From NCBI GenBank assembly GCA_963922565.1, contig CAWUIQ010000002.1, positions 1 through 64,000 of the forward strand: a DNA stretch of 64,000 bases, in the 5' to 3' direction. This document shows, piece by piece, positions 27,701 through 33,959 of this stretch; position 1 is the stretch's first letter, and each line of letters starts with the position of its first letter. The DNA is from JBCBKL01 sp963922565. GTDB taxonomy: Bacteria; Pseudomonadota; Alphaproteobacteria; Rhodobacterales; Rhodobacteraceae. The notes below the pieces were generated by a model that was given only the letters and a program-made list of their open reading frames with translations, did no database searches and was not told the origin of the DNA. The position numbers were made by a program, and so were the translations under genes.

Positions 27701-30097
27701 GACACCGGGACGGCAACGCTGACGCTCACCATGAACCCGGTCCCAGATGTCGCCAGCGACGCGGCCGAAACTGATGAAGACACACCAGTCGACATAGACC
27801 CGCTGGCAAATGACCCCGATCTGGGCGACGGTCCATCGACGGTGGCCATCACCGCACCACCCGCGGCGCAAGGCACGATTTCGTACGAGACGACGCCGGG
27901 CGACAGCGGCACGCGCGTCGATATCACAGCTGACAGCACGCTTGCCGGACTGACGCCTGCACAAGTGTCGACCCTGCGCTTCACACCGACGCCTGATTTT
28001 GACGGATTGATCGACCCGATCCCTTACACCGTCACGGACAATACCGGCGATACGGCGACTGCAAACATCTTCGTCGCGATTAATCCGCTGCCGGATCCTG
28101 TTGCCGATGTGGCCGAAGTTGAAACAGGAATACCGTTCGACCTCGACGTGCTGGGCAACGATGATCTTGGCGACGGGCTGGACAGCCTGCGATTTGACAG
28201 CCTGCCACCGGCCGGTCAGGGAACGCTGACGGTGCTTGACGGTGGGACGCGCCGACCGGTCGTGTTGAATGAGTCGCTTTCGCCGGCTTTGGCGGAAACG
28301 CTGCAGTTCGATCCGGCGCCGGGATATCTGGGTGCGGTTGACCAGTTCACATATGTCGTACGCGACACAAGCGGCGATGAGGCCGGGACAACGGTGGATC
28401 TCTTTGTCGACCCCGCGCCTTTGCCACAGAGCGATGTAAGCGACCCGACGGCCAATGGCACGCCGGTCACGATCGATGTCATTGCAAATGACTCGCTCGA
28501 TCCTCGTGGTGATGTGATCGATCCAACAACGGTTCAGATCTTTGGCACCAGTAGTCCCGGTGACCCGCTTACAGTGCCGGGTCAGGGGACATGGACAATC
28601 AATCCCACCACTGGCGCGCTGACCTTCACGCCGCAAACCGGATTTGTGGGCGATCCCACGCCGGTGCTTTACACCGTCGAGGATGACGATGGGCGCCGCT
28701 CGGTCCCGGTGGCCGTTTTGGCCGATTATGTGCCGGTCGCAGATGATGACGCCGAGACCAACCTGCCGCCGGGCCCTGCGACAATCGACGTTTTGGCGAA
28801 TGACGTGACGGGTGACGCGATTGTCCCCGGAACAGTCCAGATCGTTGGCACGGCAAATCCGGGCGACCCGTTGGTTGTGTCGGGTGAAGGCACCTGGACG
28901 ATTAACCGCTTCACCGGTGCGATCACTTTCACGCCCGAGGCCGGCTATACGCTTGATCCGACACCCGTCCAGTATGTGGGTGAGGACGATCAGGGCAATG
29001 TGTCGAACCCCGCTAATGTCGTCCTCGACTATGCCCCCGTGGCGCAGCCCGATATCATCGGCGGCATCGTTCCGGGCGAAGTCGTGGTGTTCGACGTCAT
29101 ATCGAACGACACGCTGGGTGACGCTGTCGATCCGAACTCGTTCCAGTTCGTGGGAACTACAAACCCAGGCGATCCGCTGGTTGTGCCGGGGGAGGGCACC
29201 TATACCTACGATCCTGCGACGGGCACGGTAACATTCACACCCGAGCCAGGTTTTGCCGATGTAATCACACCGATCGCGTACACGATCGCGGATGACGAAG
29301 GCAACCGGACCGATCCGGTCTCGTTCACCATCGAATATCTGTTGCCCAACACCGATGACGGTGACGATGTCCCGGACGATCTGCCGGAAGACGATATCGA
29401 TCAGCCGCAGCTTGTGGTGGACCCGATCATTCACGATACGGCAACATCGCTGATTTCCCTGAACGCCAATGAAATCCTGTTCGGAGACTTCCCGATCCTG
29501 ACGGCGATCAACGGGTTGTTCAGCCTTGGGGGAACAACGGTTCTGCCCACCACTGATGTTCCCGTCTTCGGCGGACTTGAGGCACCGTATCCCATCACCA
29601 TGGCGGTTGAGGACGTGGATCCCGGCTTTATCGTCGGAGAGTTTGCGGGCCTCGCAGAGCCGTTGTTGGAAAGCCTGCATCACAAGAGCAATCCACAGGC
29701 GACCTATTACTTCCTGCTGGGCGAAAACCGGATCCTGGCCATTGAGACAACGGTCTCAGAAGAGAGCGCGTCGCTGCGTATTAACGCGGTGTCGAATGAT
29801 ATCGCGGGCGCGGATATTCAGCTGGCCGCGCCGGACCGGATTGGCCTTGGTGGGGCTATTGCGCTTGAGGAAGGATACTTGCGCATTGAGCGAGGTGCTG
29901 GGGACCTTACGTTGCCCATCTACGTCCAAACCGATGCGGGCGACGAGTTTGACGGAGAACTCATCATAACCTTTGCAGACCAATCGGTTGCGGTATCACT
30001 ATCGCCTGCGTCGAATAAGGGTTTCACGGGTGAGGTCGATGCGATTGCGAGTGCCGGGATCAATGAGCTTGCCGCGCTCAAATCGGCATTGCTTTGA
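18800..30097 (+). CDS. Giant DUF4347/cadherin-like repeat surface protein
   Basis: About 3765 residues, acidic. In order: an LEPRxxFDAA motif (residues 24-33); a DUF4347 domain (about 78-235) with His128 and His132 in HILAHG and Cys176 in YGCDFG; Asp-rich thrombospondin-3-like calcium repeats with intervening beta domains (about 240-1070); 19 cadherin-like units of about 112 residues (1075-3210); 3 CshA-like repeats (3211-3513); and a unique C-terminus. There is no Sec signal and no RTX nonapeptide tail. GGAGG at 18788-18792 is 7 bases from TTG 18800 but only 1 base from ATG 18794, so I favour TTG; TTG 18785 is a third option. It is probably a secreted adhesin, with its export genes following. 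Confidence 0.9.
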   Translation: MKDFGSQSDANGSQDADENVHIALEPRIAFDAAMAAEAIDAVEDRTATIETSLPTDTGQDIEVLSSGLGEVPDGANHVVFVDPSLPDLDQLISNVPSAAEVIFLDPERDGAEQLHEALSTREETDAVHILAHGAEGSLQLGSLVLTTETIEGTYADTLSAIGGMLSDDADIFIYGCDFGADETAVAALAQATGADVAASDDVTGAAQSGGDWELEVEVGTIDHSALAAAEWSGTLAPGDFDDDGVPDDEDADDDNDGILDTDSFVSVDPSDPSVRPDLFPSGFSVGDDITTDVQAAGGLGGFAPNTGNEMTVSAELFGSARFTGGVDLVSVSGIAEVIQFQPDRASNFDISDPTAGNAAVYTFEWDLPIRDLTLDVGGLNNADTVVFRAFNGTTEVPITAANIQLLDTTPGPNGQGLVRLAPNAVAGNANDGGTGVTTNNVRLVLPDEITRIELATGKNSSSNSTVTLGVHTLNYRTALDSDGDGNVDHRDIDSDNDGITDNVEAQSTAGYIAPSGQGTAIIDGNGDGVDDNYAGGLTPVDTDGDGVADYLDDDSDADGIPDVAERADGGPTSASGADTDGDGLLDVFEGASATDGVDVNDENIVGDNGGADGDYTRFALGDTAGGTNANEAQTGRTSNDAVAGVIDLDFRDGDTDNDGVNDIDDIDDDNDGILDIDELAQAITAAREQNQALQSSGIIATSSGTSNQTPGSIAIYALEDPANPGVTIGYLRATLTELSDPGSRLDWRFSGVSGGQPSALLRANDNDTSTDETATIQFELFGLGDTPASLVTGAPGTDPLRSNFNATVGDVDGPPSGRTEFVRAELGALSAYTVEDGGDLTTSETEVPGQVTVTGTVNNPDDLARFEYVATQAFELTVGTNRANAGYAFDLSGSATFTDPITTIVGVDSDGDGFDDNLDIDKDNDGITDNVEAQTTAGYIAPTGNDADGDGLDDAYDDTPNTGAAGSNGLTEVDTDGDGVTDTLDQDSDGDGIDDVAERGDGGPSSVPATFTDTDGDGLLDEFEGSDVSDRFDVNDENLDPADTNFLLAGDPALDADGGNAIPLGLDLDYRDTTELEDDIASTEEDVPVTVNVLGNDDINAAFDPTDPDSGATLTMLDGAGNPVSGPLVVPGEGTYEVVDVSGTPQIRFTPAPGFTGTAGPVSYGVVTGGNVIASAELSVLIDASPDPADDTFIGAEDTDLPLDILGNDDVGNGLASVTIDTIPPAAEGVLQYTDAVGNKVDIIAGTVLTPAQAATLTFVPAPDFFSPVTPFDYTITDIDGDSGSATVNITIDGAPEPQPDVITVTEDTPTPVDIASNDDGGEPPFTFSLDSVPPTSQGTLTYTEAGTGNTITVDPNNPPSDLSEAEASSLIFTPTPGYTGPVDPIVYTVTDDDGDSASSSATLTIDPVPDPVADVLTTPEDTPFDLPILDNDDVGDGLAAVVIDTAPAAAQGTLSYIDASGIRQTIASGGTTLTPAEAATLRFDPASDFVGPVTQIGYTVEDTDGDTASTTLDITVDGLPDLSQDAVQTQENTPVALDPLANDPDFGDGFDSATIDTVPPSSQGTLTYVDDTTGATITVAAGATLSETEMATLGFTPATGFNGSVDPISYTVRDTDGDEASTTIDIAVAALVEANDDTLETPQDTPITVNPLANDDPGGPDAVVAITSVPPAAQGTLTYVDASGATQTLSPGDAISTSEFATLVFTPTTGFVGPVDPIDYTISDPLGNTDSATIGILVDGIPDAADDVISGEEDTPLPLDLLSNDDLGDPPGSVRIDTVPAAAQGTLTYTDASGATQTVSPGDTLTPTEASSLVFEPASGFNGDVDTFGYTVIDVDGDTSSAEVSLSIDAVPDLVADVFVVPEDVEAALPILDNDDLGDGVDIVTIDSVPPSSEGVLQYVDASGATQPVVAGAPLSAAEIATLSFDPAPDFFGPVTRFSYTVTDTDGDVDTTTVDIRVDGLPEPANDVFSTDEDTPVVINIVANDDPGDGPATVALDSVPPTSQGTLTYTDEETGNTVTIDPNNPPTGLAPVELATLTFTPVADFDGTVDPIAYTITDADGDTASSVATIVINATPDPVADTIVTDEDTPVALDLVANDDAGDGLASLTIDTLPNPTDGTLTYTDASGAEQPVVAGVPLNPAEAATIVFTPAADFNGAVPAIPYTITDLSGDSASSTVSIAVDAVPDPLDDTVTTPEDTPVAINVLADNGAGADDLGDGLGSVRIDRIPPAAQGTLTYTDSSGGTQTVTAGTVLDPSEATTLVFSPATGFNGPVATIPYTIIDSDGDTGTADLNITVDGLPDLSPDVFVGGPNETLATNFIANDIDFGDGLRFVTIPTAPDPVQGVLTYVEDVTGATITVADGEELSEAEMATLEFNPEDTFFGPVDPITYTVTDIDGDEESSVASIFIDATTDVANDDLLTKEDTPIDLNLLVNDEIADPASTVTIGATIPDPATEGVLTYVDNITGNPVQIAANDTLSVTELATIRFEPVAGFTGTVTGFDYTVTASPAGGGVSDTAGVTIVVDPVPEAVNDAYATDEDTSVAIPVNDNDDNGTGFASVQFTSLPTAAEGVVEYQPGGTGGFAAVTTSTVLTAAEAATLRFTPAADFSGDVATFQYRLTDVADPDGVQDSDLADVDIFVDAVPDPMNDAVTVDEDTPVDIDILGNDDPGDGVASVTFTNVPPASAGTLTYVDAGGNRQPVTAGAPLSPDEAATLQFTPAPDFDGAIPVLNYELTDTNGDVGTATLTLTMNPTPDADPDAYLTKEDTPIAIDPTVNDLDAGDPASSVTLTTPPAAQGILSYETTPGDTGTRVNLPAGAASPSLTQAQFATLIFTPTADFAGPVDTIPYTVTDGDGDTVTTTIAIEVDAVPDPVDDAITVDEDTPTVFSVIGNDDQGDGPATVTFSTIPDPSAGVLTYLSDTGVVTPVTPGVPISSTEAGLITFTPAPDFDGPIPSIGYTLTDANGDTGTATLTLTMNPVPDVASDAAETDEDTPVDIDPLANDPDLGDGPSTVAITAPPAAQGTISYETTPGDSGTRVDITADSTLAGLTPAQVSTLRFTPTPDFDGLIDPIPYTVTDNTGDTATANIFVAINPLPDPVADVAEVETGIPFDLDVLGNDDLGDGLDSLRFDSLPPAGQGTLTVLDGGTRRPVVLNESLSPALAETLQFDPAPGYLGAVDQFTYVVRDTSGDEAGTTVDLFVDPAPLPQSDVSDPTANGTPVTIDVIANDSLDPRGDVIDPTTVQIFGTSSPGDPLTVPGQGTWTINPTTGALTFTPQTGFVGDPTPVLYTVEDDDGRRSVPVAVLADYVPVADDDAETNLPPGPATIDVLANDVTGDAIVPGTVQIVGTANPGDPLVVSGEGTWTINRFTGAITFTPEAGYTLDPTPVQYVGEDDQGNVSNPANVVLDYAPVAQPDIIGGIVPGEVVVFDVISNDTLGDAVDPNSFQFVGTTNPGDPLVVPGEGTYTYDPATGTVTFTPEPGFADVITPIAYTIADDEGNRTDPVSFTIEYLLPNTDDGDDVPDDLPEDDIDQPQLVVDPIIHDTATSLISLNANEILFGDFPILTAINGLFSLGGTTVLPTTDVPVFGGLEAPYPITMAVEDVDPGFIVGEFAGLAEPLLESLHHKSNPQATYYFLLGENRILAIETTVSEESASLRINAVSNDIAGADIQLAAPDRIGLGGAIALEEGYLRIERGAGDLTLPIYVQTDAGDEFDGELIITFADQSVAVSLSPASNKGFTGEVDAIASAGINELAALKSALL
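19515..22015 (+). repeat. Asp-rich calcium-type (thrombospondin-3-like) repeat blocks
   Basis: Within the giant gene. Clusters of DxDxDGxxD motifs occur at about 19515-19585, 20240-20310, 20420-20620, 20755-20840, 21520-21680 and 21720-21910. Blocks such as SDNDGITDNVEAQ appear twice almost identically (near 20278 and 21568). Such motifs chelate calcium and stiffen extracellular proteins. Two blocks flank beta-rich inserts of unknown fold. Confidence 0.85.
22022..28429 (+). repeat. 19 tandem cadherin-like repeats in the giant protein
   Basis: Each unit of about 110-116 residues opens with D-x-x-x-T-x-E-D-T-P, passes a conserved N-D-D, a GTLTY turn, an E-A-A-T-L-x-F-x-P segment and a YTVTDxDGD strand, and ends in V-D-x-x-P-D-P. 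This is the cadherin-like/VCBS-type beta sandwich of large bacterial adhesins. Units differ from one another at DNA level, so this is an old array rather than a recent slippage expansion. Unit 2 starts at 22364. Confidence 0.88.
28430..29340 (+). repeat. Three CshA-like fibril repeats in the giant protein
   Basis: Three units of about 100 residues share a TxDVxxND opening, a GDPLxVxGxGTW/Y hairpin, TGxxTFTPxxGF and a DD-x-G-x-x-S/T-x-P-V ending. This matches the CshA-type surface fibril repeat better than the upstream cadherin-like units. The switch of repeat type marks a stalk-to-base transition near the C-terminus. Confidence 0.75.
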
Positions 30098-30164
30098 CAA
30101 AGCTGGCAACCTCGTGGGACACACCTGCAGGTCGGCCCAGACGCAAGTCAAACCGGTGTGATGA

Positions 30165-31526
30165 TTGGATGGATCTGAAAGCATAAAGCGGACCACGCAA
30201 AAGGCGCGTAAGGGCGACGGGCAGGATCATGCCTTGCGCCTGCTGCAGCTCGAAGCCGACATTCGCCGTTGCGAAAGCCTGACCGCTCTCATCCATCACT
30301 GCGCGAACGAGTCTCGTGCGTTGCTCGGTTTCCGTCAGGCCTTCGTGCTGAGCAGGCGCGGACGCAGGATGAGAGTTGCGGCGGTGTCGTCGGTGTCTGT
30401 GGTTGAGCCGAACGCGCCGCTGGTCAGGCAGGTTGAGAGCATCATCGGGGCGCATGAGCGCGACGGGCAAATCGACGGACTGTCGGACGTGGTCTTTGAG
30501 CAGGATGCATGTGGCGACAGCTATCCGTTCCCAAATCTGATCTGGGTTCCGTTTCTATCGCACTCGGGCAAGGCATTTGCGGGTCTTCTGATTGCGAATG
30601 AACGACCGTTCCCCGAAAAACGCAGGGCCGTCGCCGAACGGTTGGGAGAAACCTACCGCCACGCTTGGCTCGCGCTGACAAAGGGGGCGGTCAGCAGCAG
30701 GCGGCCTCTGGTTTCACGTCTGGCGATCTTGCTCGCGCTGGCGGGATTGGCGGCGATGGTGTTTGTAAAGGTGCCGATCTCGGCCATCGCGCCTGTCGAG
30801 GTGGTTGCGCGTGATGCCGCCCCTGTCACAGCTGCTTTGGATGGTGTCGTCAAGGAAATCGCCGTTCGCCCGAACCAGCCGGTTGAGGCTGGAAACCTGC
30901 TTGTCCGCTTTGAAGATACTGAGCTGCGCAACGCCGCGGACATTGCGCAGCAGCAGGTTGTGGTTGCGCAGTCGCGCGTGAACGCCCTGTCCACCGGCGC
31001 ATTCGGAGATCGGGCCGCGCGAAGGGATATCGCGATCGCGCGGGCCGAACTGGACCTCGCACAGGCCGAACACGCGCTGGCCCTCGAGAGATTGCAAAGA
31101 ACCGAACTGCGCGCGGCAACCCCGGGTCTCGCCGTTTTTGACGATGCGCGCAGTTGGCGTGGCCGTCCGGTCAGCATCGGCGAGAAGATCATGGAAATCG
31201 CTGATCCGAACCGGATCGAATATGCCATTGCTCTTCCGGTTGACGACCTAATCGCGCTGGATCGATCCAAGCCTGCGCGGATTTTTCTGGACAGCGCGCC
31301 GCTTCAGGCGCGGATGGGTGAGATTTCACGAGCAAGCTATCACGCGACGCCGCAGGGAGACGGGCTTCTCGCCTATGAATTGCGCGCGGTCGAACCCGAT
31401 GGCACGGGAACCTTGCCACGTATCGGCGCGCGCGGCACGGCGCAAGTCATGGGACAGGATGCCCGCCTGGGTTTCGTTCTTTTCAGACGCCCTATCGTCT
31501 GGATACGCCAGACATTCGGCCTGTAG
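30165..31526 (+). CDS. HlyD-like membrane fusion protein with GAF-like N-terminal domain
   Basis: A 453-residue inner-membrane protein. A cytoplasmic GAF-like domain (about residues 25-170, starting near LQLEADIRRCESLTALIHH) precedes one membrane helix (about 185-203). A periplasmic part follows with a split biotinyl-lipoyl domain (DGVVKEIAVRPNQPVEAGN), a short Ala/Gln/Arg helical hairpin and a beta-barrel end. The first usable start is TTG at 30165 with no strong ribosome site; nearby ATG and GTG codons run into stops. It lies 67 bases after the giant gene and 3 before the M50 gene. A sensory domain on an adaptor is unusual. Confidence 0.85.
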   Translation: MDGSESIKRTTQKARKGDGQDHALRLLQLEADIRRCESLTALIHHCANESRALLGFRQAFVLSRRGRRMRVAAVSSVSVVEPNAPLVRQVESIIGAHERDGQIDGLSDVVFEQDACGDSYPFPNLIWVPFLSHSGKAFAGLLIANERPFPEKRRAVAERLGETYRHAWLALTKGAVSSRRPLVSRLAILLALAGLAAMVFVKVPISAIAPVEVVARDAAPVTAALDGVVKEIAVRPNQPVEAGNLLVRFEDTELRNAADIAQQQVVVAQSRVNALSTGAFGDRAARRDIAIARAELDLAQAEHALALERLQRTELRAATPGLAVFDDARSWRGRPVSIGEKIMEIADPNRIEYAIALPVDDLIALDRSKPARIFLDSAPLQARMGEISRASYHATPQGDGLLAYELRAVEPDGTGTLPRIGARGTAQVMGQDARLGFVLFRRPIVWIRQTFGL

Positions 31527-31529
31527 CAC

Positions 31530-33668
31530 ATGACGACGGGCGGGATCTCGGACGATTTCGTGCTGCCCACATTGCGCGAGGACTTGCGGATCGAGCGGTC
31601 TGTGCCTCTCGCCTCCGGCGCGCCGTCCTGGGTTATCTACGATCCGATGCGCCATCGCTACTTCCAGGTTGGCCGGCGCGTGATTGACATTCTGTCCGGT
31701 TGGGGCGCAGGGACGGTCGGTGCACTAAAAGAGACCATCGCCCGCCAGAAGGGCGTCATCGTCGAACCCGGTGAACTCAAAAACCTGATCGGCTTTCTCT
31801 TCGCAAATGAGCTGACCGCTCTTCCCATGTCTGGACGATCAGAGGAATTTGCTGCGCGGGCAGACAAGGCTCGCCGCAAGGGCCTGCTTTCGTTGGCGAA
31901 GGCCTATCTGTTCTTCCGTATCCCTCTTGTCCGACCCGATCGTTTCCTTGATCGGACACTGCCTTTTGTACGGATCTTCTTCTCGCCTGCATTTGTCCTG
32001 ATGGTCATCATCGCGGGCTGCCTTGGGCTGGCCCTTGCGGCGCGTCAACTGGATGCGTTTCTGAGCTACGCCGGAAACGTCATCTCACTTGAGGGTGCGG
32101 GCGCGTATGCCGTGGCCATCGTGATCGTGAAGTTCTTTCACGAATTGGGCCACGCCTATCAGGCAAAGCTGCGCGGCGTGACTGTGCCGTCAATCGGGAT
32201 CGCCTTCATGGTGATGTTCCCGCTTCTTTATACCGACGTCTCGGATGCCTGGCGTACACGCAGCAGACGCGACAAGCTTATGATCGATGCGGGTGGCGTC
32301 CTCGTCGAGCTGTGCCTCGCCGCAATCGCGACCCTCCTATGGGTTTTCCTGCCAGACGGCCCTATGCGGATGATCGCCTTTTCAGTTGCGACGACGAGCT
32401 GGGTTCTGAGCCTCTTCGTCAATCTCAATCCGTTCATGCGGTTTGATGGCTATTACTTCCTTAGTGACGCGACCGGGCTGCAAAATCTTCAGCCCCGTTC
32501 ATTCGCGCTTTTGCGATGGCGGATCCGAGAGTTGCTCTTTGGACTGGGCCACGCGCCACCCGAGCGCGTCAGCCGCGGAACGCGCCGCTTCATGGTCGTC
32601 TACGCGGCGATGACAGCAATCTATCGGTTCTTCCTGTTCATCGGGATCGCGCTTCTTGTCTACCAGCTGTTTTTCAAGGCACTTGGCATTCTTCTCTTTG
32701 TGATCGAGATCGTTTTCTTTATCGCCTTGCCGATCGTAAGGGAAATTGCCGTCTGGATCAGGATGCGCGCCGAAATCGCTAAATCACCTCGCGCATGGAT
32801 CACGGCTGGCTTGTCCGCTTTGCTCTTGGGTTTCTTCTTTTGGCCGATGCCCGTGACGGTCCATGCGCCCGCCGTGCTCGGCTACGGCGAAGAGGTTGAG
32901 GTCTTTCCCGCTTCGGGCGGAAAGATCGTCGACGTCGATCTGGAAAATGGCCGGGTGTTGAAAAAGGGCGATCTGCTTTTCACGATCGCTTCGCCCGAAT
33001 TGGACAGCCAGATCGAAATGACAGAGCGGCGCAAGGAACTGCTGGATTTGCGTATGGCCAGAACAGTCGCGGATCTGGACGAAAGAGCATCAAGGCGGAT
33101 TCTGGAACGAGAGCGCGCCGCGCTCAGTGATCAGCTTGACGGCCTTTTGCAGGAACGCGACGCGCTGACCGTGGTTGCCCGGATCGACGGTGTTGTCGTT
33201 GACGTCAGTCCGGATGCAGAAGCCGGCGTGTGGGTGGGCCGGGAACACAGGCTGGCGCGCATTGTTGATCCGGCTGCGCTTAGGCTCAGGGGATATCTCG
33301 CCGAGCACGATCTTGCCCGCGTTGCGTCGGGCACCAAGGGTGTATTCGTACCGGACGATCCCACTCAGGCGACGCTCTCAACCGAGCTCACAAGCATTGC
33401 GCGCTTCGCAGCCGAGCAGCTTTCGCAAGAATATCTGTCTTCTGAAAATGGTGGATCGATCCCGATGGAGGCGCCGCGCAACCAAAGCGATATCGCGCGT
33501 CCTCACGGATCGTGGTTCGCGATTTCGGCATCGGTGACAAACATGGCGACGCAGCCACTCGCAAACGCTCAACGCGGCAAGATCGTCATGGAAGGGCGGG
33601 CTGAAAGCTGGGCTTACAGATTCGCCCTTCAGGTCGCTCGTGTCTTGGTCAGGGAGTACGGCGCTTAA
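31530..33668 (+). CDS. M50 metallopeptidase fused to HlyD-like adaptor
   Basis: A 712-residue polytopic protein. An N-terminal PqqD-like segment (about 35-105, around IYDPMRHRYFQVG) precedes an M50 site-2-protease core with zinc motif HELGH at residues 204-208, third ligand Asp306 in LNPFMRFDGYYF and several membrane helices (about 145-420). A C-terminal periplasmic HlyD-like region (about 440-700) has a lipoyl half, a coiled hairpin and a second lipoyl half (VVARIDGVVVDVSPDAEAG). It is co-transcribed with the GAF-like/HlyD gene 3 bases upstream. M50 enzymes cleave proteins within the membrane; here it may process or drive export of the giant protein. Confidence 0.88.
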   Translation: MTTGGISDDFVLPTLREDLRIERSVPLASGAPSWVIYDPMRHRYFQVGRRVIDILSGWGAGTVGALKETIARQKGVIVEPGELKNLIGFLFANELTALPMSGRSEEFAARADKARRKGLLSLAKAYLFFRIPLVRPDRFLDRTLPFVRIFFSPAFVLMVIIAGCLGLALAARQLDAFLSYAGNVISLEGAGAYAVAIVIVKFFHELGHAYQAKLRGVTVPSIGIAFMVMFPLLYTDVSDAWRTRSRRDKLMIDAGGVLVELCLAAIATLLWVFLPDGPMRMIAFSVATTSWVLSLFVNLNPFMRFDGYYFLSDATGLQNLQPRSFALLRWRIRELLFGLGHAPPERVSRGTRRFMVVYAAMTAIYRFFLFIGIALLVYQLFFKALGILLFVIEIVFFIALPIVREIAVWIRMRAEIAKSPRAWITAGLSALLLGFFFWPMPVTVHAPAVLGYGEEVEVFPASGGKIVDVDLENGRVLKKGDLLFTIASPELDSQIEMTERRKELLDLRMARTVADLDERASRRILERERAALSDQLDGLLQERDALTVVARIDGVVVDVSPDAEAGVWVGREHRLARIVDPAALRLRGYLAEHDLARVASGTKGVFVPDDPTQATLSTELTSIARFAAEQLSQEYLSSENGGSIPMEAPRNQSDIARPHGSWFAISASVTNMATQPLANAQRGKIVMEGRAESWAYRFALQVARVLVREYGA

Positions 33669-33959
33669 TGGTCCAAGCACCAAATTTCGGCAGATATTCG
33701 CCTTGCCCAGCCGGTTTGGGGAATTGGAGGTGAAATATGATGCCAGCCTACTACCAACGCATTGTGGTCATGTGAAAAAGTATATGCGTATGAAAGTTTA
33801 CGGGTGACGCCAAACACCCTGTGTGCATAGTCCAAGTAATCAACTTGCTCGTATCAAGTGTGAACAAAAGAGCTGCGCCTTTTCGTCATCTGGAAACGGA
33901 TCTCAGAGACGGAAGCGACAAAAAAGCAAAACCGTTCGACGGTGACAGTGGAGGAAAAA
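33669..33959 (+). promoter_or_regulatory. Leader region of the TolC-HlyD genes with mini-ORFs
   Basis: A 291-base gap separates the M50 gene from the TolC-type gene. It contains a perfect GGAGGTGAAAT ribosome site before ATG 33737, which opens a 12-codon frame ending at 33775. This overlaps a GTG at 33772 that opens an 11-codon Lys/Met-rich frame ending at 33807. This may be a short leader peptide or chance. An internal promoter for the tolC-hlyD pair is plausible but no clear -35/-10 pair is visible. Confidence 0.4.

Noticed and set aside
22022..28429. CRISPR-like array from regular repeats
   Set aside because: Repeat period is about 330 bases, in frame and protein-level; no short direct repeats with unique spacers.
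19493..29683. Very long minus-strand frames inside the giant gene (for example 27608-29683, 25562-26953, 22127-23392)
   Set aside because: They are antisense shadows caused by repetitive Asp/Thr/Pro codons; products are Arg/Gly/Val-rich with no domain, start signal or family.
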